Source: Sedimentisphaerales bacterium (GTDB lineage Bacteria > Planctomycetota > Phycisphaerae > Sedimentisphaerales > SG8-4). From it: a DNA stretch of 64,000 nucleotides. Below the pieces are notes generated by a model. The model worked only from the letters and a program-made list of their open reading frames with translations. It made no database searches and was not told the DNA's origin. The first letter of the stretch is position 1. Each line of letters begins with the position of its first letter. Location: contig JAFGJR010000066.1 in assembly GCA_016928975.1 (NCBI GenBank), forward strand, positions 1-64,000. The letters are read 5' to 3'. Position numbers and translations under genes: made by a program. This document shows positions 28,801-37,377 of the stretch, piece by piece.

Positions 28801-29159
28801 CGGCGCCGCAGAGATGGTTCCAGTCGGGTGCCCAATGCGTGCTGGATCTTGGGACAGTCCACGATATCGCAGAGGTGTCGGTCAACGGCATGTGGCTGGC
28901 AACGATATGGAAGCCGCCGTATCAAGTTGACGTGACCGATGCGCTGAAGCCGGGAGAGAACCGCTTGGAAGTCAAGGTCACCAATCAGTGGACGAATCGC
29001 CTGATCGGCGACCGGCTGGCTCCGCCCGACAAGAAGGTGTTGGCCGTACCCGCCTTCGGTCCCTTCGGCCCAATGGACGGTCCCGGTGGACGCAACCCGG
29101 ACCCGCCTGCGTCGGGATTGCTGGGCCCGGTCACGGTGACCTCTACAGTCAGTCAGTGA
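25809..29159 (+). CDS. Secreted alpha-L-rhamnosidase, GH106
   Basis: 1116-aa enzyme, normal length for GH106, with a signal peptide (about 1-26). The N-terminal barrel shows RPRTWWHWTGGNVTKEGITKDLEWMKRVGIAGAQ and, further on, the GWSETGGPWVKPEQAMKKLVW segment characteristic of the family; later AEAAGVSLEIPED, AAEAFTGGGYETPYTLKK and FHTSAHQPLDTKPG belong to the catalytic core. The C-terminal part (about 960-1100, DLGTVHDIAEVSVNGMWLATIWKPPYQVD) is a galactose-binding-like beta-sandwich. It removes terminal rhamnose from rhamnogalacturonan, arabinogalactan-like glycans or glycosides. The CE15 gene follows after 26 bp, so they are cotranscribed. Confidence 0.9.
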   Translation: MNGMRRALLGLVTILGVSALAGLVSAQALPDALERGFADPPDSARPRTWWHWTGGNVTKEGITKDLEWMKRVGIAGAQLADVSFGSGQTVEKKVEFGSPEWLECLRHAASEAQRLGLELAIFSSAGWSETGGPWVKPEQAMKKLVWSETVVEGPGQFAGKLPQPPSCNGAFQNLTAGGRRPQQDPTWYGDSAVIAFPTPAAEVDMVALHPEVTTSAGNIDTAPLFDDDWNSAATIPAPATGAAAWLQIEFARPFRARAITIAGNAGIPVGRVLAGDDTTHLRTLVTLPGTQLYRQGRIRTLALPETLAKIYRIEMTAAPLGPGPTMSQEPTEPAERYSLTEVRLHSGARVHRWEEKAGFSHLFEYESVPTPEVPADTAIRRFEVIDLTSRMAPDGSLDWDVPAGHWTILRMGYSLTGAKNRPAPPTGSGYEADKLSPKHMEAYYHGYFDPLAKALGPLFGKSLQYVLMDSWEAGRQNWTEDMIGEFRRRRGYDPRPYLAALTGRIVESAETSDRFLWDFRRTLADMWADYHYGVMADLLKKQGVGIYAEAAGVSLEIPEDTLLNKSKVAIPMGEFWVGKMHPPLMYYQDVRGAASASHVYGKTLVAAEAFTGGGYETPYTLKKVSDYWFAQGVNRIVFHTSAHQPLDTKPGNTMVGTHIHRNITWAEQAAPFMTYLARQSFLLQQGLFVADLAYLLNEGAPSTMPIWGARLTPKPPEGYDFDYINADALLNRMSVGSDGRLMLPDGMSYRVLVLPQTDKMRPELLRKIRDLVVGGATVVGMRPERSPSLAGFPDADERVQALAAELWGDLDGVSRTIRFCGKGRIVWGLPLEDVLVSLRIPKDVEFGKGLDADIVWTHRQAPDIDIYYIANLTDTAQDVQARFRVGGKEAELWYPDTGRIEPASYHVAEDRTTVPLRLSPRESVFIVFRRAATSPTRTLPQHAGTKLATVGGPWDVTFPSNLGAPEQIQLATLKSWTAHADQGVRYFSGTATYMKALSAPQRWFQSGAQCVLDLGTVHDIAEVSVNGMWLATIWKPPYQVDVTDALKPGENRLEVKVTNQWTNRLIGDRLAPPDKKVLAVPAFGPFGPMDGPGGRNPDPPASGLLGPVTVTSTVSQ

Positions 29160-29185
29160 ACACATATCCTGAAAGGGCAGGTCCG

Positions 29186-30469
29186 ATGACAACTCGTTGT
29201 AGTCTGGTCCTGTTGTTCGTTTGGGGCGTGGCGCACGCGCAGATCGCCGACTCGCGCGACGACAGCGTCGCGAACATCCCCGTCAACTATACCGAGGCGA
29301 AGGTCGGCCAGTATACGCTGCCGGACGTGCTGAGACTCTCGGACGGCCGACCCGTGCGCGATGCCGCCACCTGGTACGAGAAGCGCCGGCCGGAGATTGT
29401 CAGGCTGTTCGAGGAGAATCAGTACGGCCGGAGCCCGGGCCGTCCGGCCGACATGAGCTTCGATGTGTTCGACAAGGCGACGCCGGCGTTCGATGGAAAG
29501 GCGACCCGAAGGCAAGTGACGGTCTATTTCTCCAAGGACAAGGCCGGCCCCCAGATGGATCTGCTGATCTACCTGCCTGCCGGCGCCGGCAAGCCGGTGC
29601 CGCTGCTGCTGAACCTGGGCTTCAGTGCGAACAATACGGCGGTGAAGGACCCGAATGTGAAAGTCGGCACGAGGTGGGACCCGCGACAGAAACGGAGGGT
29701 GCCCGCCACGAGAGGCTTCTGGTTCTTCGACGTGCTGCCTGTACTGGAGAAGGGGTTCGGTTTCGCCACCTTCAATTGCAGTGACGTTGATCCGGATGCA
29801 TTGGGCGCGGTCCCCTACGGCGTGCGGAAGCTGTATCTGAAAGAGGGACAGACCGAGCCCGCACGGGACGAGTGGGGTTCCATCGCGGCCTGGGCGTGGG
29901 GGCTGAGCCGTGCCGTCGACTACTTCGAGACGGACAAGGACGTGGACGCCAGTTGCATCGCCATCATGGGCGTGTCCCGACTGGGAAAGACCGTGTTGTG
30001 GGCGGGCGCGCGTGACACTCGTATCGCGATGGTGATCGCCAGTTGTTCGGGCGAAGGTGGCGCAGCCCTGAGCCGGCGAAACTACGGCGAGACCATCAAG
30101 CATCTGGTTGCGCCGACACGGTACCCCTATCAGTTCTGTGCCAACTATGCAAAGTGGGCGGACAGAGTCGAGGAGTTTCCCATCGATGCGCACATGCTCA
30201 TCGCGCTGATCGCGCCGCGCCCGGTGCTTCTGCAAACGGGTACCGCCGACAAATGGTCGGACCCCTACGGTGAGTTCCTTGCGGCCCTTGCCGCTGGACC
30301 GGTGTATGAGCTACTCGGCAAACGAGGACTGGGCGTAGACAAGATGCCCACCGCCGGGAAGCCCATCCTGCATACAATCGGCTACTTCATGCATGAGGGC
30401 GGGCACGGCCCCCTACCGGCAGACTGGTCGGTGTTCCTGGAGTTCATGCAGACGCATCTGCACCCGTGA
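29186..30469 (+). CDS. Secreted CE15 glucuronoyl esterase
   Basis: Cleaves ester bonds between 4-O-methyl-glucuronic acid of xylan and lignin alcohols. Signal peptide about residues 1-19; ATG 29186 lies 26 bp after the GH106 stop with GAAAGGG upstream. The serine hydrolase triad is visible: Ser264 in GVSRLGKT, Glu290 in SCSGEGGAAL (Glu at the canonical position, where many bacterial CE15 proteins differ), and a His in MHEGGHGP (His403 or His407; the last His of the motif is the usual catalytic one). The early EENQYGRSPGRP segment and RGFWFFDVLPVLEKGF are family-typical. With GH43, GH62 and GH106 it points to decorated glucuronoxylan or pectic polymers. Confidence 0.9.
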   Translation: MTTRCSLVLLFVWGVAHAQIADSRDDSVANIPVNYTEAKVGQYTLPDVLRLSDGRPVRDAATWYEKRRPEIVRLFEENQYGRSPGRPADMSFDVFDKATPAFDGKATRRQVTVYFSKDKAGPQMDLLIYLPAGAGKPVPLLLNLGFSANNTAVKDPNVKVGTRWDPRQKRRVPATRGFWFFDVLPVLEKGFGFATFNCSDVDPDALGAVPYGVRKLYLKEGQTEPARDEWGSIAAWAWGLSRAVDYFETDKDVDASCIAIMGVSRLGKTVLWAGARDTRIAMVIASCSGEGGAALSRRNYGETIKHLVAPTRYPYQFCANYAKWADRVEEFPIDAHMLIALIAPRPVLLQTGTADKWSDPYGEFLAALAAGPVYELLGKRGLGVDKMPTAGKPILHTIGYFMHEGGHGPLPADWSVFLEFMQTHLHP

Positions 30470-30547
30470 GCACCACAGTGCAATCGAGCTGCCTTGCTGC
30501 AAACCACTCATGGTCTGTCAGTCCGGCCGCTTCCCCGGCGCGCAAGA

Positions 30548-30579
30548 AGAGGGCCGTGAGGAAATCCCCACGGCCCTCT
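30548..30579. terminator. Hairpin between convergent genes, likely bidirectional terminator
   Basis: AGAGGGCCGTG (30548-30558) and CACGGCCCTCT (30569-30579) form a perfect 11-bp stem with a 10-base loop, midway between the CE15 gene and the leftward 1412-aa protein gene. The leftward side is followed by TCTTCTTG, a weak T-rich tract; the rightward side lacks one. Confidence 0.6.
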
Positions 30580-30689
30580 GTACTACTCACTTCAGCAAAG
30601 TCGCGGGCAGTTGCCGGAATCCTCAGTGCCCAGCGAAGGAAACGCCAGGCGCCTGCGAATCACTCGGCAAGCACGCCGAACAACTCCAC

Positions 30690-33600
30690 TCACTTGCACA
30701 TGTACGCGACCGCATTGAGGAACATCTGAGCGCCATCCGCGGCCAAGTCAAACATACCTGCCGTCTCGGACGTCTTGCCACCGTTCTCACGAGAGCCGGT
30801 CAAGAACAGCAGTCGAGGACCAGCCAGCACGCTCGAGCCAGCGCCGCCATCGTGCGTCAGCGTAGCCCCGGCCGCCCACTCGGCGATCAGCACGGACCCA
30901 GCAGTAACAGTGCCCGATGCCTCCGCGAGTGTAGCCAGGACCGTTCCCTCGTCATCGATCGGATCGGTAACGACCGAGATGCCGTACGCGGTGGTCCCGT
31001 CGGTCGGATACACAGCGAGCCCAGCATAGGCATTGTCCATCACGCCACCGGTGATCGCGATACCCGTGAAGATCGGATGTGCCGGGTCTGCGACCGCCAG
31101 CTTGATGTCCCCGGTGGTATCCGGGATGTTGGTGCCGGTGTAGTAGCCCATGCGGCTCTTCCGCGCGGTGTACCCATTCAGGACGATCATGGGAGCGGTG
31201 ACGCCGTTCCAGTTGTCAGCGTTGGCATTCTGGAAGCTGCTGCTGGCGACCGAGCGACTGACGATCACCAGGTCTGCTGCATTGACCACGGCCAGGTCGG
31301 GACTGCCCGTCTGAAGAAGGCGGGTCACCTTGTAGCCGTTGGCCTCCAGCAGATCGGTGTACCCCTTGTCGGCAGCCGCAGTGAAGCCGATAGCAGCCGC
31401 AGCACTCGAGGGCGTGTTATCCCCGGTATGGAAGGAGACGAACACAACGTTCTTCTCGAGCGGCGCACAGGCGAGGAGCTCGACCTCGGCGATCTGCATA
31501 CTGTTGGCGCTGGCGGGTCCGCGAATCGCGGTGAACAGCACCTTGTACATCGAGTACGCCACGTCATTCTCGAACTTGATCGGCGTGGTGGTCTTGGTTT
31601 GCCGCGGCCAGTCCGTGGCGCCCGCGAAGTCGACGATGTCACCAGTGGCAATTACCGTCCACGTTGCGCCGTCATCGTTGGAGCCCGAAAGCTCGAACGC
31701 GATCGGATCACGATCTGGCGAATCATTGGCGGAGGTGAACGTCATGCCTCGAACGAGCGCCGGACCGGCTGCCAGCTTCACTGTGAAGCCGGAGGCCGTC
31801 TCGCCCTCATCGAAGTCGCCCTTGAAGTTCAGGTACTTCGTCGACACCTTGTTGTCGATCACGAGCGGAGGCAGCTCGCCGCACGGCGACACGTTGGTAG
31901 ACGAGTTGCCGCCGCAGACGTCGCTTTCCGGAATACCGTGGACTTCATCACCAGGCTTGGTGACGTCATACGCCTTGGCCACGCAGACATTGCGGATCTG
32001 AACGGTGCCCAGGCCATCCGCGGCCGGTGCCAGGCTATTGCCAACACCGACGGACAGCTTGGCCACATTGGCCAGATCGAGGCCGGCCAGAGAAGCCAGC
32101 GGAACATCTACGCTCGTCCAGGCGGTAACCGTGGTCGCCGCCGGATTGCCGAGATCGACCACAGCCACGGCACCCGCTGCATCCTCCACCGCCACGTACA
32201 TCGGTTGAGCCGAGTTGCCCAGGCCGATGTCTACGGCGTTGGCGCTCTGCTCATCCACACCGCCGCTGACGGAGACCTCGGAGAACTTGTACGTGCCAAA
32301 CGTGGTCGCATTGACGTGGGATGTCGCGAACAGGCCAATGTAGACCGTCTCGGCCATCTCAAGCGTCATGGGGTTCGATATAGCACCGCCCGAAGTGTCC
32401 GGCGACGTGTCTGTCCAAAGCTGCCAGTCCACGCCATCCGCAGAGTAGTACGCGGTGATCGTGTTGCCTTCGCGAACGAGCTTCACCCAAGACGGCGGTG
32501 CCACTGTGATATCCCCGTGCAGACTGCTGGAGTTTCCGCCAGTCGTCAGACGACCCTGGAAACCTCCGCCGCCGCCCTCGCCGCCGGTCAGAGCCATGAT
32601 CAAGTGCTTGGAGTTGGCCGTGAGCGTCTCACGAATCATGACGCCGGCCTTGGCCCAAGCGTTGGTCTGCTGTACGCTGTCCACGCGTCCCTGGATCGAA
32701 CCGTCGCCCGTAAGCTTCATGTAGGCGAAGTGGAACTGGTCCGACGTACCCCAGATGTCAGCGCCCGAGGCCTTGAGTGTGTAAGCACCGGGGCCATCGA
32801 TCGTGGTCTCACCTGATTCTGCCGCGCCGGCCGCACCCATGAACTCCAGAGACAGGGCCGCGGTGTCGCCCATCTTCGCCCAATCCGCCGGCACATCATA
32901 AGCCAGCTCAGTGAAGAACGGGCTGTCGGCGTTGTTGTACGCCAAGGCCTTCTGAGCCATGTCGATGACCAGGTAATCCGCGGTCTTGAAGCTCCAGACG
33001 CCGCCCTTCCACGGACTGCCGGCCTCGACATCGTTGACCTCGTCAACACGCCAATAATAGGTCTTGTTCAGACCGAGATCGGTCAGTTCCAAGGTCTTCA
33101 CATCTGCGCCAACCCGACCCTGATAGAGCGGGGAGGCGGTGTCCGCAGCCGCCACAGCGGCCGCGCTATCGCCGAAGTAGATGTCCTGTGCTTCCGCTGC
33201 AACGCCAGGAGCCCAACTCAGTGTCAGAGACTGGGCGACATTCGTGGCGCCACTCGCCGGCTTCGGGAACTGGGCCCAGTAGCCGACAAACAGCTCGCAG
33301 AAGCCAGCCGGGATCACCTGCCGCGGAAGATCGGGACCTTGCCATGCGACGGAGCAGTTGTCACCACCGCCGCCTTCCTTCCACAGCGCGTCAATGAAGT
33401 ACACGGCTTCACCGAGAGTCTGAACAGCAGACTTCTGAGAGGCCAACGAGTCAAACGCATCCGCGCCGGTCCAGGTGGCCACGGAGGCGATCAACTTCGC
33501 ATCGGCCGGCGTGGCGCCGAACCACAGCTCGGAGGCATCATCGCTGGCGATCCAGAAGGTGTAGTCGCCGGCAGCCGGAACGTGCAACCAGGCCGACATG

Positions 33601-34928
33601 CGTCCGCCGTAGTTGTCAGCGATATCGGGGCTCTTGAAGCTCGGCACGAGGTCGCTCCACGTCGGGTTCGCCGGGAAGTCCACGCTGCTCGTGAGGTCGG
33701 TTACGGCTGTTCCGCCGATGCCTTCCCAGATCTCGCGTTTGATCTTGCCGAGGGTCTCCAGTGTGGTCTTGAAGCTCCACACATCGCCGACGTACGTGTC
33801 GCCCAGAGCATCGAGCTCATCGACACGCCAATAGTAGGTCGTATCGAAGGCCAGAGCCTCGGTCACCTCGAACGTCGCATCCACCAGATCGCTGGCCACG
33901 AGGACGCTGGCATCGCCGGCTTCCACGAGGGCCTTGTCCGCTCCCAGGTACACGCTGTGCATCGGGAAGTTCTGTCCGGCTTTCCAACTCAGGACCGGTG
34001 TCACGGACTGTCCCAGGGCGCCGTCCATCGGGCTGGGCTCAGTGGCCTTCGCCGGCATGACGGTGAAGCTCCACACCTTGCCGGTGTGCAGCACGTTGCT
34101 CGTGTCGGTCGTGTCCACGCGCCAATAGTACGTCACGCCCGGCTCGAGAATCCCAGGATAGAAGAACAGAGCCATGGACGATGGCTGCTTGCCCTGGAAA
34201 TCAGCAGCCCCCAGGTCCGGGCTGGTGCCCATGTAGATGTCATCCGCCTTGGCGTTCTGGCCCGGCGTCCAGGTGAACAACCCGGCAACGACATCCTTCT
34301 CGCCATTGGCCGGACTCGGGTCCTTGGCGATGTAGATCAGCACAGGCGCTTCTGACTCAAGATACTCGCTGGCGATCGGGGTGGGGCCCTCGATGCCGGG
34401 GCCGGCCCAGCCGACGCCGACGCAGCCGCCGCCGGTGCCGTCAGACATCAGGACCTGCATGAAGTACCGCTGGCCTGCCTCCAGGTAGACCGGCGCGGAC
34501 TTGTAGCTCGTGCCCGGGGAACCCGAGGTGTACGTCCAGTCCTCGTAGTTCATCCAGCCCTCGACGTTGCAGATCCTCGCCAGGTTGTCGGCGGTGTCAT
34601 CCGTGCTCAGCCACACCTCGCTGTCGTCATCGCTGGTCGTCCAGAAGGTGTAGTCGCCGCTGGTCGGCGGGGTCAGCCAGCCCGTGATACGAACGCCGAA
34701 GTAATCCCAGGCGGCCTGATCCGGCAGAGAGAAACTATCCAGTTGCCCGTCAGTCAGCGGATTGTTCGGGAAGTCAGCGCTGGCCTTGAGGTTATCAAGG
34801 TTGTCGTTGACAGGGCCGCCGAACCAGTACTGCACGAGCACCTTGCCTTTGACTACGTCGGCTGACGCGCCGGCGGCGAATACCAGCGACAGAGCCAAGG
34901 CCATTAAACACAATCTTCTTCGATACAT
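30690..34928 (-). CDS. Large modular secreted protein: two PA14 domains, Fn3-like repeats, ThuA-like C-terminus
   Basis: 1412 aa with signal peptide (1-23). Domains by eye: PA14 at about 25-195 (YFGVRITGWLTPPTSGDYTF, SDDDSEVWLSTDD); two Fn3-like repeats at about 200-395, each ending in TYYWRVD and KVWSF or DVWSF; second PA14 at about 395-555 (AAGDYTFWIASDDASELWF); a third Fn3-like repeat to about 655; a DUF1349/concanavalin-like region (about 690-910, KAGVMIRETLTANSKHLIMAL); an F5/8C-like beta-sandwich (about 1010-1190); and a Rossmann-like ThuA-type domain at the end (about 1195-1412, VVFVSFHTGDNTPSS, VIVSRSVASSSF). Probably a cell-surface or secreted glycan-binding protein. AAGGAGG precedes the ATG. 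Domain names are pattern-based; function unknown. Confidence 0.75.
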   Translation of the reverse strand: MYRRRLCLMALALSLVFAAGASADVVKGKVLVQYWFGGPVNDNLDNLKASADFPNNPLTDGQLDSFSLPDQAAWDYFGVRITGWLTPPTSGDYTFWTTSDDDSEVWLSTDDTADNLARICNVEGWMNYEDWTYTSGSPGTSYKSAPVYLEAGQRYFMQVLMSDGTGGGCVGVGWAGPGIEGPTPIASEYLESEAPVLIYIAKDPSPANGEKDVVAGLFTWTPGQNAKADDIYMGTSPDLGAADFQGKQPSSMALFFYPGILEPGVTYYWRVDTTDTSNVLHTGKVWSFTVMPAKATEPSPMDGALGQSVTPVLSWKAGQNFPMHSVYLGADKALVEAGDASVLVASDLVDATFEVTEALAFDTTYYWRVDELDALGDTYVGDVWSFKTTLETLGKIKREIWEGIGGTAVTDLTSSVDFPANPTWSDLVPSFKSPDIADNYGGRMSAWLHVPAAGDYTFWIASDDASELWFGATPADAKLIASVATWTGADAFDSLASQKSAVQTLGEAVYFIDALWKEGGGGDNCSVAWQGPDLPRQVIPAGFCELFVGYWAQFPKPASGATNVAQSLTLSWAPGVAAEAQDIYFGDSAAAVAAADTASPLYQGRVGADVKTLELTDLGLNKTYYWRVDEVNDVEAGSPWKGGVWSFKTADYLVIDMAQKALAYNNADSPFFTELAYDVPADWAKMGDTAALSLEFMGAAGAAESGETTIDGPGAYTLKASGADIWGTSDQFHFAYMKLTGDGSIQGRVDSVQQTNAWAKAGVMIRETLTANSKHLIMALTGGEGGGGGFQGRLTTGGNSSSLHGDITVAPPSWVKLVREGNTITAYYSADGVDWQLWTDTSPDTSGGAISNPMTLEMAETVYIGLFATSHVNATTFGTYKFSEVSVSGGVDEQSANAVDIGLGNSAQPMYVAVEDAAGAVAVVDLGNPAATTVTAWTSVDVPLASLAGLDLANVAKLSVGVGNSLAPAADGLGTVQIRNVCVAKAYDVTKPGDEVHGIPESDVCGGNSSTNVSPCGELPPLVIDNKVSTKYLNFKGDFDEGETASGFTVKLAAGPALVRGMTFTSANDSPDRDPIAFELSGSNDDGATWTVIATGDIVDFAGATDWPRQTKTTTPIKFENDVAYSMYKVLFTAIRGPASANSMQIAEVELLACAPLEKNVVFVSFHTGDNTPSSAAAAIGFTAAADKGYTDLLEANGYKVTRLLQTGSPDLAVVNAADLVIVSRSVASSSFQNANADNWNGVTAPMIVLNGYTARKSRMGYYTGTNIPDTTGDIKLAVADPAHPIFTGIAITGGVMDNAYAGLAVYPTDGTTAYGISVVTDPIDDEGTVLATLAEASGTVTAGSVLIAEWAAGATLTHDGGAGSSVLAGPRLLFLTGSRENGGKTSETAGMFDLAADGAQMFLNAVAYMCK

Positions 34929-35884
34929 TTCGATCCTCCTTCACTAATGTCACTGTTTCAGGCGCCGGTTACGCACCGCGCGCCGTCCCTCCTCATGTTG
35001 TAGATCGCTCCATCCATCGGTGGTCCTCACCCAAGCTCACACATCCCAACTTCTCCACCATGCTTCTTATGATCGAATCGGACGGTTCACCTCCTTTCCG
35101 CAAGATAGACTGATACTCACCGCTTGAAAATGGATGGACAGAATCCGAGATGCGGTACGATGAACGCACCCAACTCCCCCGAGTACTGTGTGCTGAGCGA
35201 AACTCACTCCGTGTCAGGGCCTCCGACTCTGACTTGCCGTGTCATCGCACTGACCTCCAGAACCGACGCAGGGCGACACAAAGCGCGCTGCGTTCCTTGA
35301 GGGCAGGACACACACTCAAGCCTATTTTATATACTATCGGCGTCGCGACTGCAACTCTTTTTCAGAATCTTGCCCGCGTCGTCGTCCTGCCCGACTCTGG
35401 AGTACACACATGTGCTGAACCTCACACTATGCGGGCCTGCATTATCACTATATCTTACGACTTCTCCGTTGCGCTTTCAAGCCCAAAGGGACGGAATTCT
35501 GGCCACAGCGATCTATTTTTTTAGGACCCAGCCCCCGAGGAACGGTCTACCGGGGAACACTCACAGGACAGGCACATGCCAATGACATAGACAAGGCAGG
35601 TACGGCCGACTCTATCGACGCAATCGGGAGCCCGATGTGCCACTCTACAGGGCAACCGCAATGTAAGTAGGGACCAGAAAAGCATTTATGGCCACGTCCT
35701 TCCCCCACGGGAGGGCGGCGTGTCTGCCGTCGTCTTGCCCGTTCGTCGCTTCTCGGTCGATGATGGGAGAAACGTCCCGGCGAACACCGTCGGGACGCAA
35801 GGCCGGCTGATTATGGGAGGCTGCCTCGCGTGAGGAATGCGAAGAGACTGGCTGGTCGAGGCGTTGGGGCCATCGCGCCGGCCC
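34929..35884. other. Gene-poor region, about 950 bp
   Basis: Between the start of the leftward 1412-aa gene and a prepilin relic. It must hold the leader and promoter of the leftward gene (strong AAGGAGG at about 34930-34940 on the minus strand). Short open frames here, including one of 124 codons at 35150-35524, have no recognisable motif and no Shine-Dalgarno and are Arg/Ser-rich, so I do not call them. The base composition is more AT-rich than neighbouring genes around 35320-35530. No clear palindrome found. Confidence 0.4.
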
Positions 35885-36277
35885 TGCAACGGCTGGATGT
35901 GCAATCCCCAGCCCGGCCTGACCGCTCTGTGGGGTCGCGGACCCATCGAGGACCACTGGCGCACGCACATGGCATCCGGAGCCCACAATATCCCGGTCTT
36001 CACGGAAGGCTGGTGGGTGGACGGCTGGCCCCGTCATACCGACAGTCCCTTCGAGTTTGGCGACACGACGCCTCTGATGGCGGTCAATCAGCATGAGATG
36101 CAGCGCCTGTGCGTCAATCGCCACGGCGGGGCGCAGTACTGCCTCTTCGCCGACTGGTCCGTGCGAAAGGTCTCGCTCAGGCAGCTCTGGAAACTCAAGT
36201 GGCATCGTACCTTCGACATCAATGCCCCCGAGCCCGTCTGGCCCGAGTGGATGGCCGCATTCCGCGATGAGTTCTGA
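35885..36277 (+). pseudogene. C-terminal relic of a prepilin-like (N-methylation motif) protein
   Basis: Residues from NGWMCNPQPG onward match the C-terminal half of the tandem prepilin-like proteins at 55-59.7 kb: CVNRHGG, LFADWSVRKVSLRQLWKLKW and WPEWMAAFRDEF at the very end. The N-terminal [14 protein letters not shown] helix and the middle of the protein are absent; the sequence upstream in frame is unrelated. So this is a 5'-truncated copy on the opposite strand and 19 kb from the intact array. Confidence 0.75.
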
Positions 36278-36376
36278 GACACGCGGCCGACATCCCCTGG
36301 CGTGGGCTCCACTTGACACCGTTGACCGGTCGCTTGCCTCCCGATATCATGGTTGCTGGTTGTGACGGAGATATGC

Positions 36377-36574
36377 ATGAGAGTCATCAGAGAATCGTAC
36401 CGGCGCATCGGCGACGAGACCGATCGCTTCGACATCGAGTTCTGGCAGTCGCAGGGAGACCAGGCCATTTTCGAGGCTGCCCTCGACATGATAGTGGACT
36501 ATTTGACCCTCAGGTACGGACATGCTGACGAGCCCAGACTTCAAAGAACTGTCGAGCATTTTGGCAAGGCATAA
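36377..36574 (+). CDS. Small protein paired with a nucleotidyltransferase, unknown function
   Basis: A 65-aa acidic helical protein. ATG 36377 follows GGAG by six bases. I do not recognise a named family, though similar short proteins with an IFEAALDMIVDY-like core occur directly upstream of nucleotidyltransferases. Its 3' end overlaps the next gene by 53 bp, an unusually long overlap that implies coupled translation. It may be the partner (toxin, antitoxin or targeting subunit) of the nucleotidyltransferase. Confidence 0.6.
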   Translation: MRVIRESYRRIGDETDRFDIEFWQSQGDQAIFEAALDMIVDYLTLRYGHADEPRLQRTVEHFGKA

Positions 36575-36974
36575 GGTCCGCTATCTCGTGGTCGGCGGCT
36601 ATGCGGTCATGAAGTACACCGAGCCACGCTTCACGAAGGACTTGGACCTGTGGATCGCCACCGACCCGGAGAACGCAGAAGCGGTCTTCGCGGCTCTGAA
36701 AGAGTTCGGGGCGCCTCTCAAGGATCTGGCTCCCACCGATTTCACGCAAGAGGGCTATTTCTACCAGATGGGCGCTCCGCCATTTCGGTTGGACATCATG
36801 ATGTCCGTCCCTGGAGTGACTTTCGAGGCTGCCTGGGCAAACCGGGAAGAAACACAGGTGGAGGGGCTGGCCATCCCGTTCATATCGAAAGCGGACCTGA
36901 TAAAGACAAAGGAAGCCAGTGGCAGGGATCAAGATCAGCTTGACGTCAAAAAGCTCAGAAGGACCAGCAACTGA
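36522..36974 (+). CDS. Nucleotidyltransferase-fold protein (DUF6036/AbiEii-like)
   Basis: A 150-aa protein with VRYLVVGGYAVMKYTEPRFTKDLDLWI: the GG motif followed by a T-K-D-L-D-L-W strand gives the two metal-binding Asp residues of the polymerase-beta nucleotidyltransferase fold. RLDIMMSVPG carries the third strand Asp and the C-terminus (FISKADLIKTKEASGRDQDQLD) is typical of this branch. Some relatives are toxin-antitoxin or phage-defence components that transfer a nucleotide to tRNA or protein. It overlaps the upstream 65-aa gene and is followed within 8 bp by a small membrane protein gene. Confidence 0.72.
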   Translation: MLTSPDFKELSSILARHKVRYLVVGGYAVMKYTEPRFTKDLDLWIATDPENAEAVFAALKEFGAPLKDLAPTDFTQEGYFYQMGAPPFRLDIMMSVPGVTFEAAWANREETQVEGLAIPFISKADLIKTKEASGRDQDQLDVKKLRRTSN

Positions 36975-36982
36975 ATTCAGCT

Positions 36983-37336
36983 ATGGGCGACAAGATCCTT
37001 CAGTACATATCGATTATCACCGTTGCTGGTGCGGGCATTTCCTTCGTGGTAGGTTTCATTAAGTACATCGACCAGCGCAACCGCGAGGAACGCACCAAGC
37101 GATTCGAGCTTTATCACGACTTGATGCGACGTGTCGCAGGAAAAGGCGAAGGAACCGAGCAGGGTCTGCCACTCACCCAACAGGTCGCTGCGATATATGA
37201 GTTACAGCATTTCAAGGAGTATGCCTACGCTTCGGTGCCGATCCTGGTGCATTTGCGAGCGGAGTTGGCAACGAAGAATCCGCCACCTTACGTCCTGAGC
37301 GCCGTCGATGAGACGATCAGAGCTGTGCAGGCATAG
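36983..37336 (+). CDS. Small membrane-anchored protein, unknown function
   Basis: 117 aa with one N-terminal membrane helix (about residues 9-27, ISIITVAGAGISFVVGFIKY) and a cytoplasmic helical tail rich in charged residues (DQRNREERTKRFELYHDLMRR). It begins 8 bp after the nucleotidyltransferase stop, so it is probably in the same operon. Function not recognised. Short single-helix proteins in such places sometimes serve as membrane-targeted effectors, but nothing in the sequence proves it. Confidence 0.55.
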   Translation: MGDKILQYISIITVAGAGISFVVGFIKYIDQRNREERTKRFELYHDLMRRVAGKGEGTEQGLPLTQQVAAIYELQHFKEYAYASVPILVHLRAELATKNPPPYVLSAVDETIRAVQA

Positions 37337-37377
37337 ACATATTCGCGCCAGAATGTTGAGCAAGTTGATGCCCATTG

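Noticed and set aside
30393..32816. An 807-codon plus-strand frame
   Set aside because: It overlaps the end of CE15 out of frame and is antisense to the PA14 protein; no motif.
35150..35524. A 124-codon frame in the gene-poor region
   Set aside because: No ribosome-binding site, no recognisable motif, odd composition.
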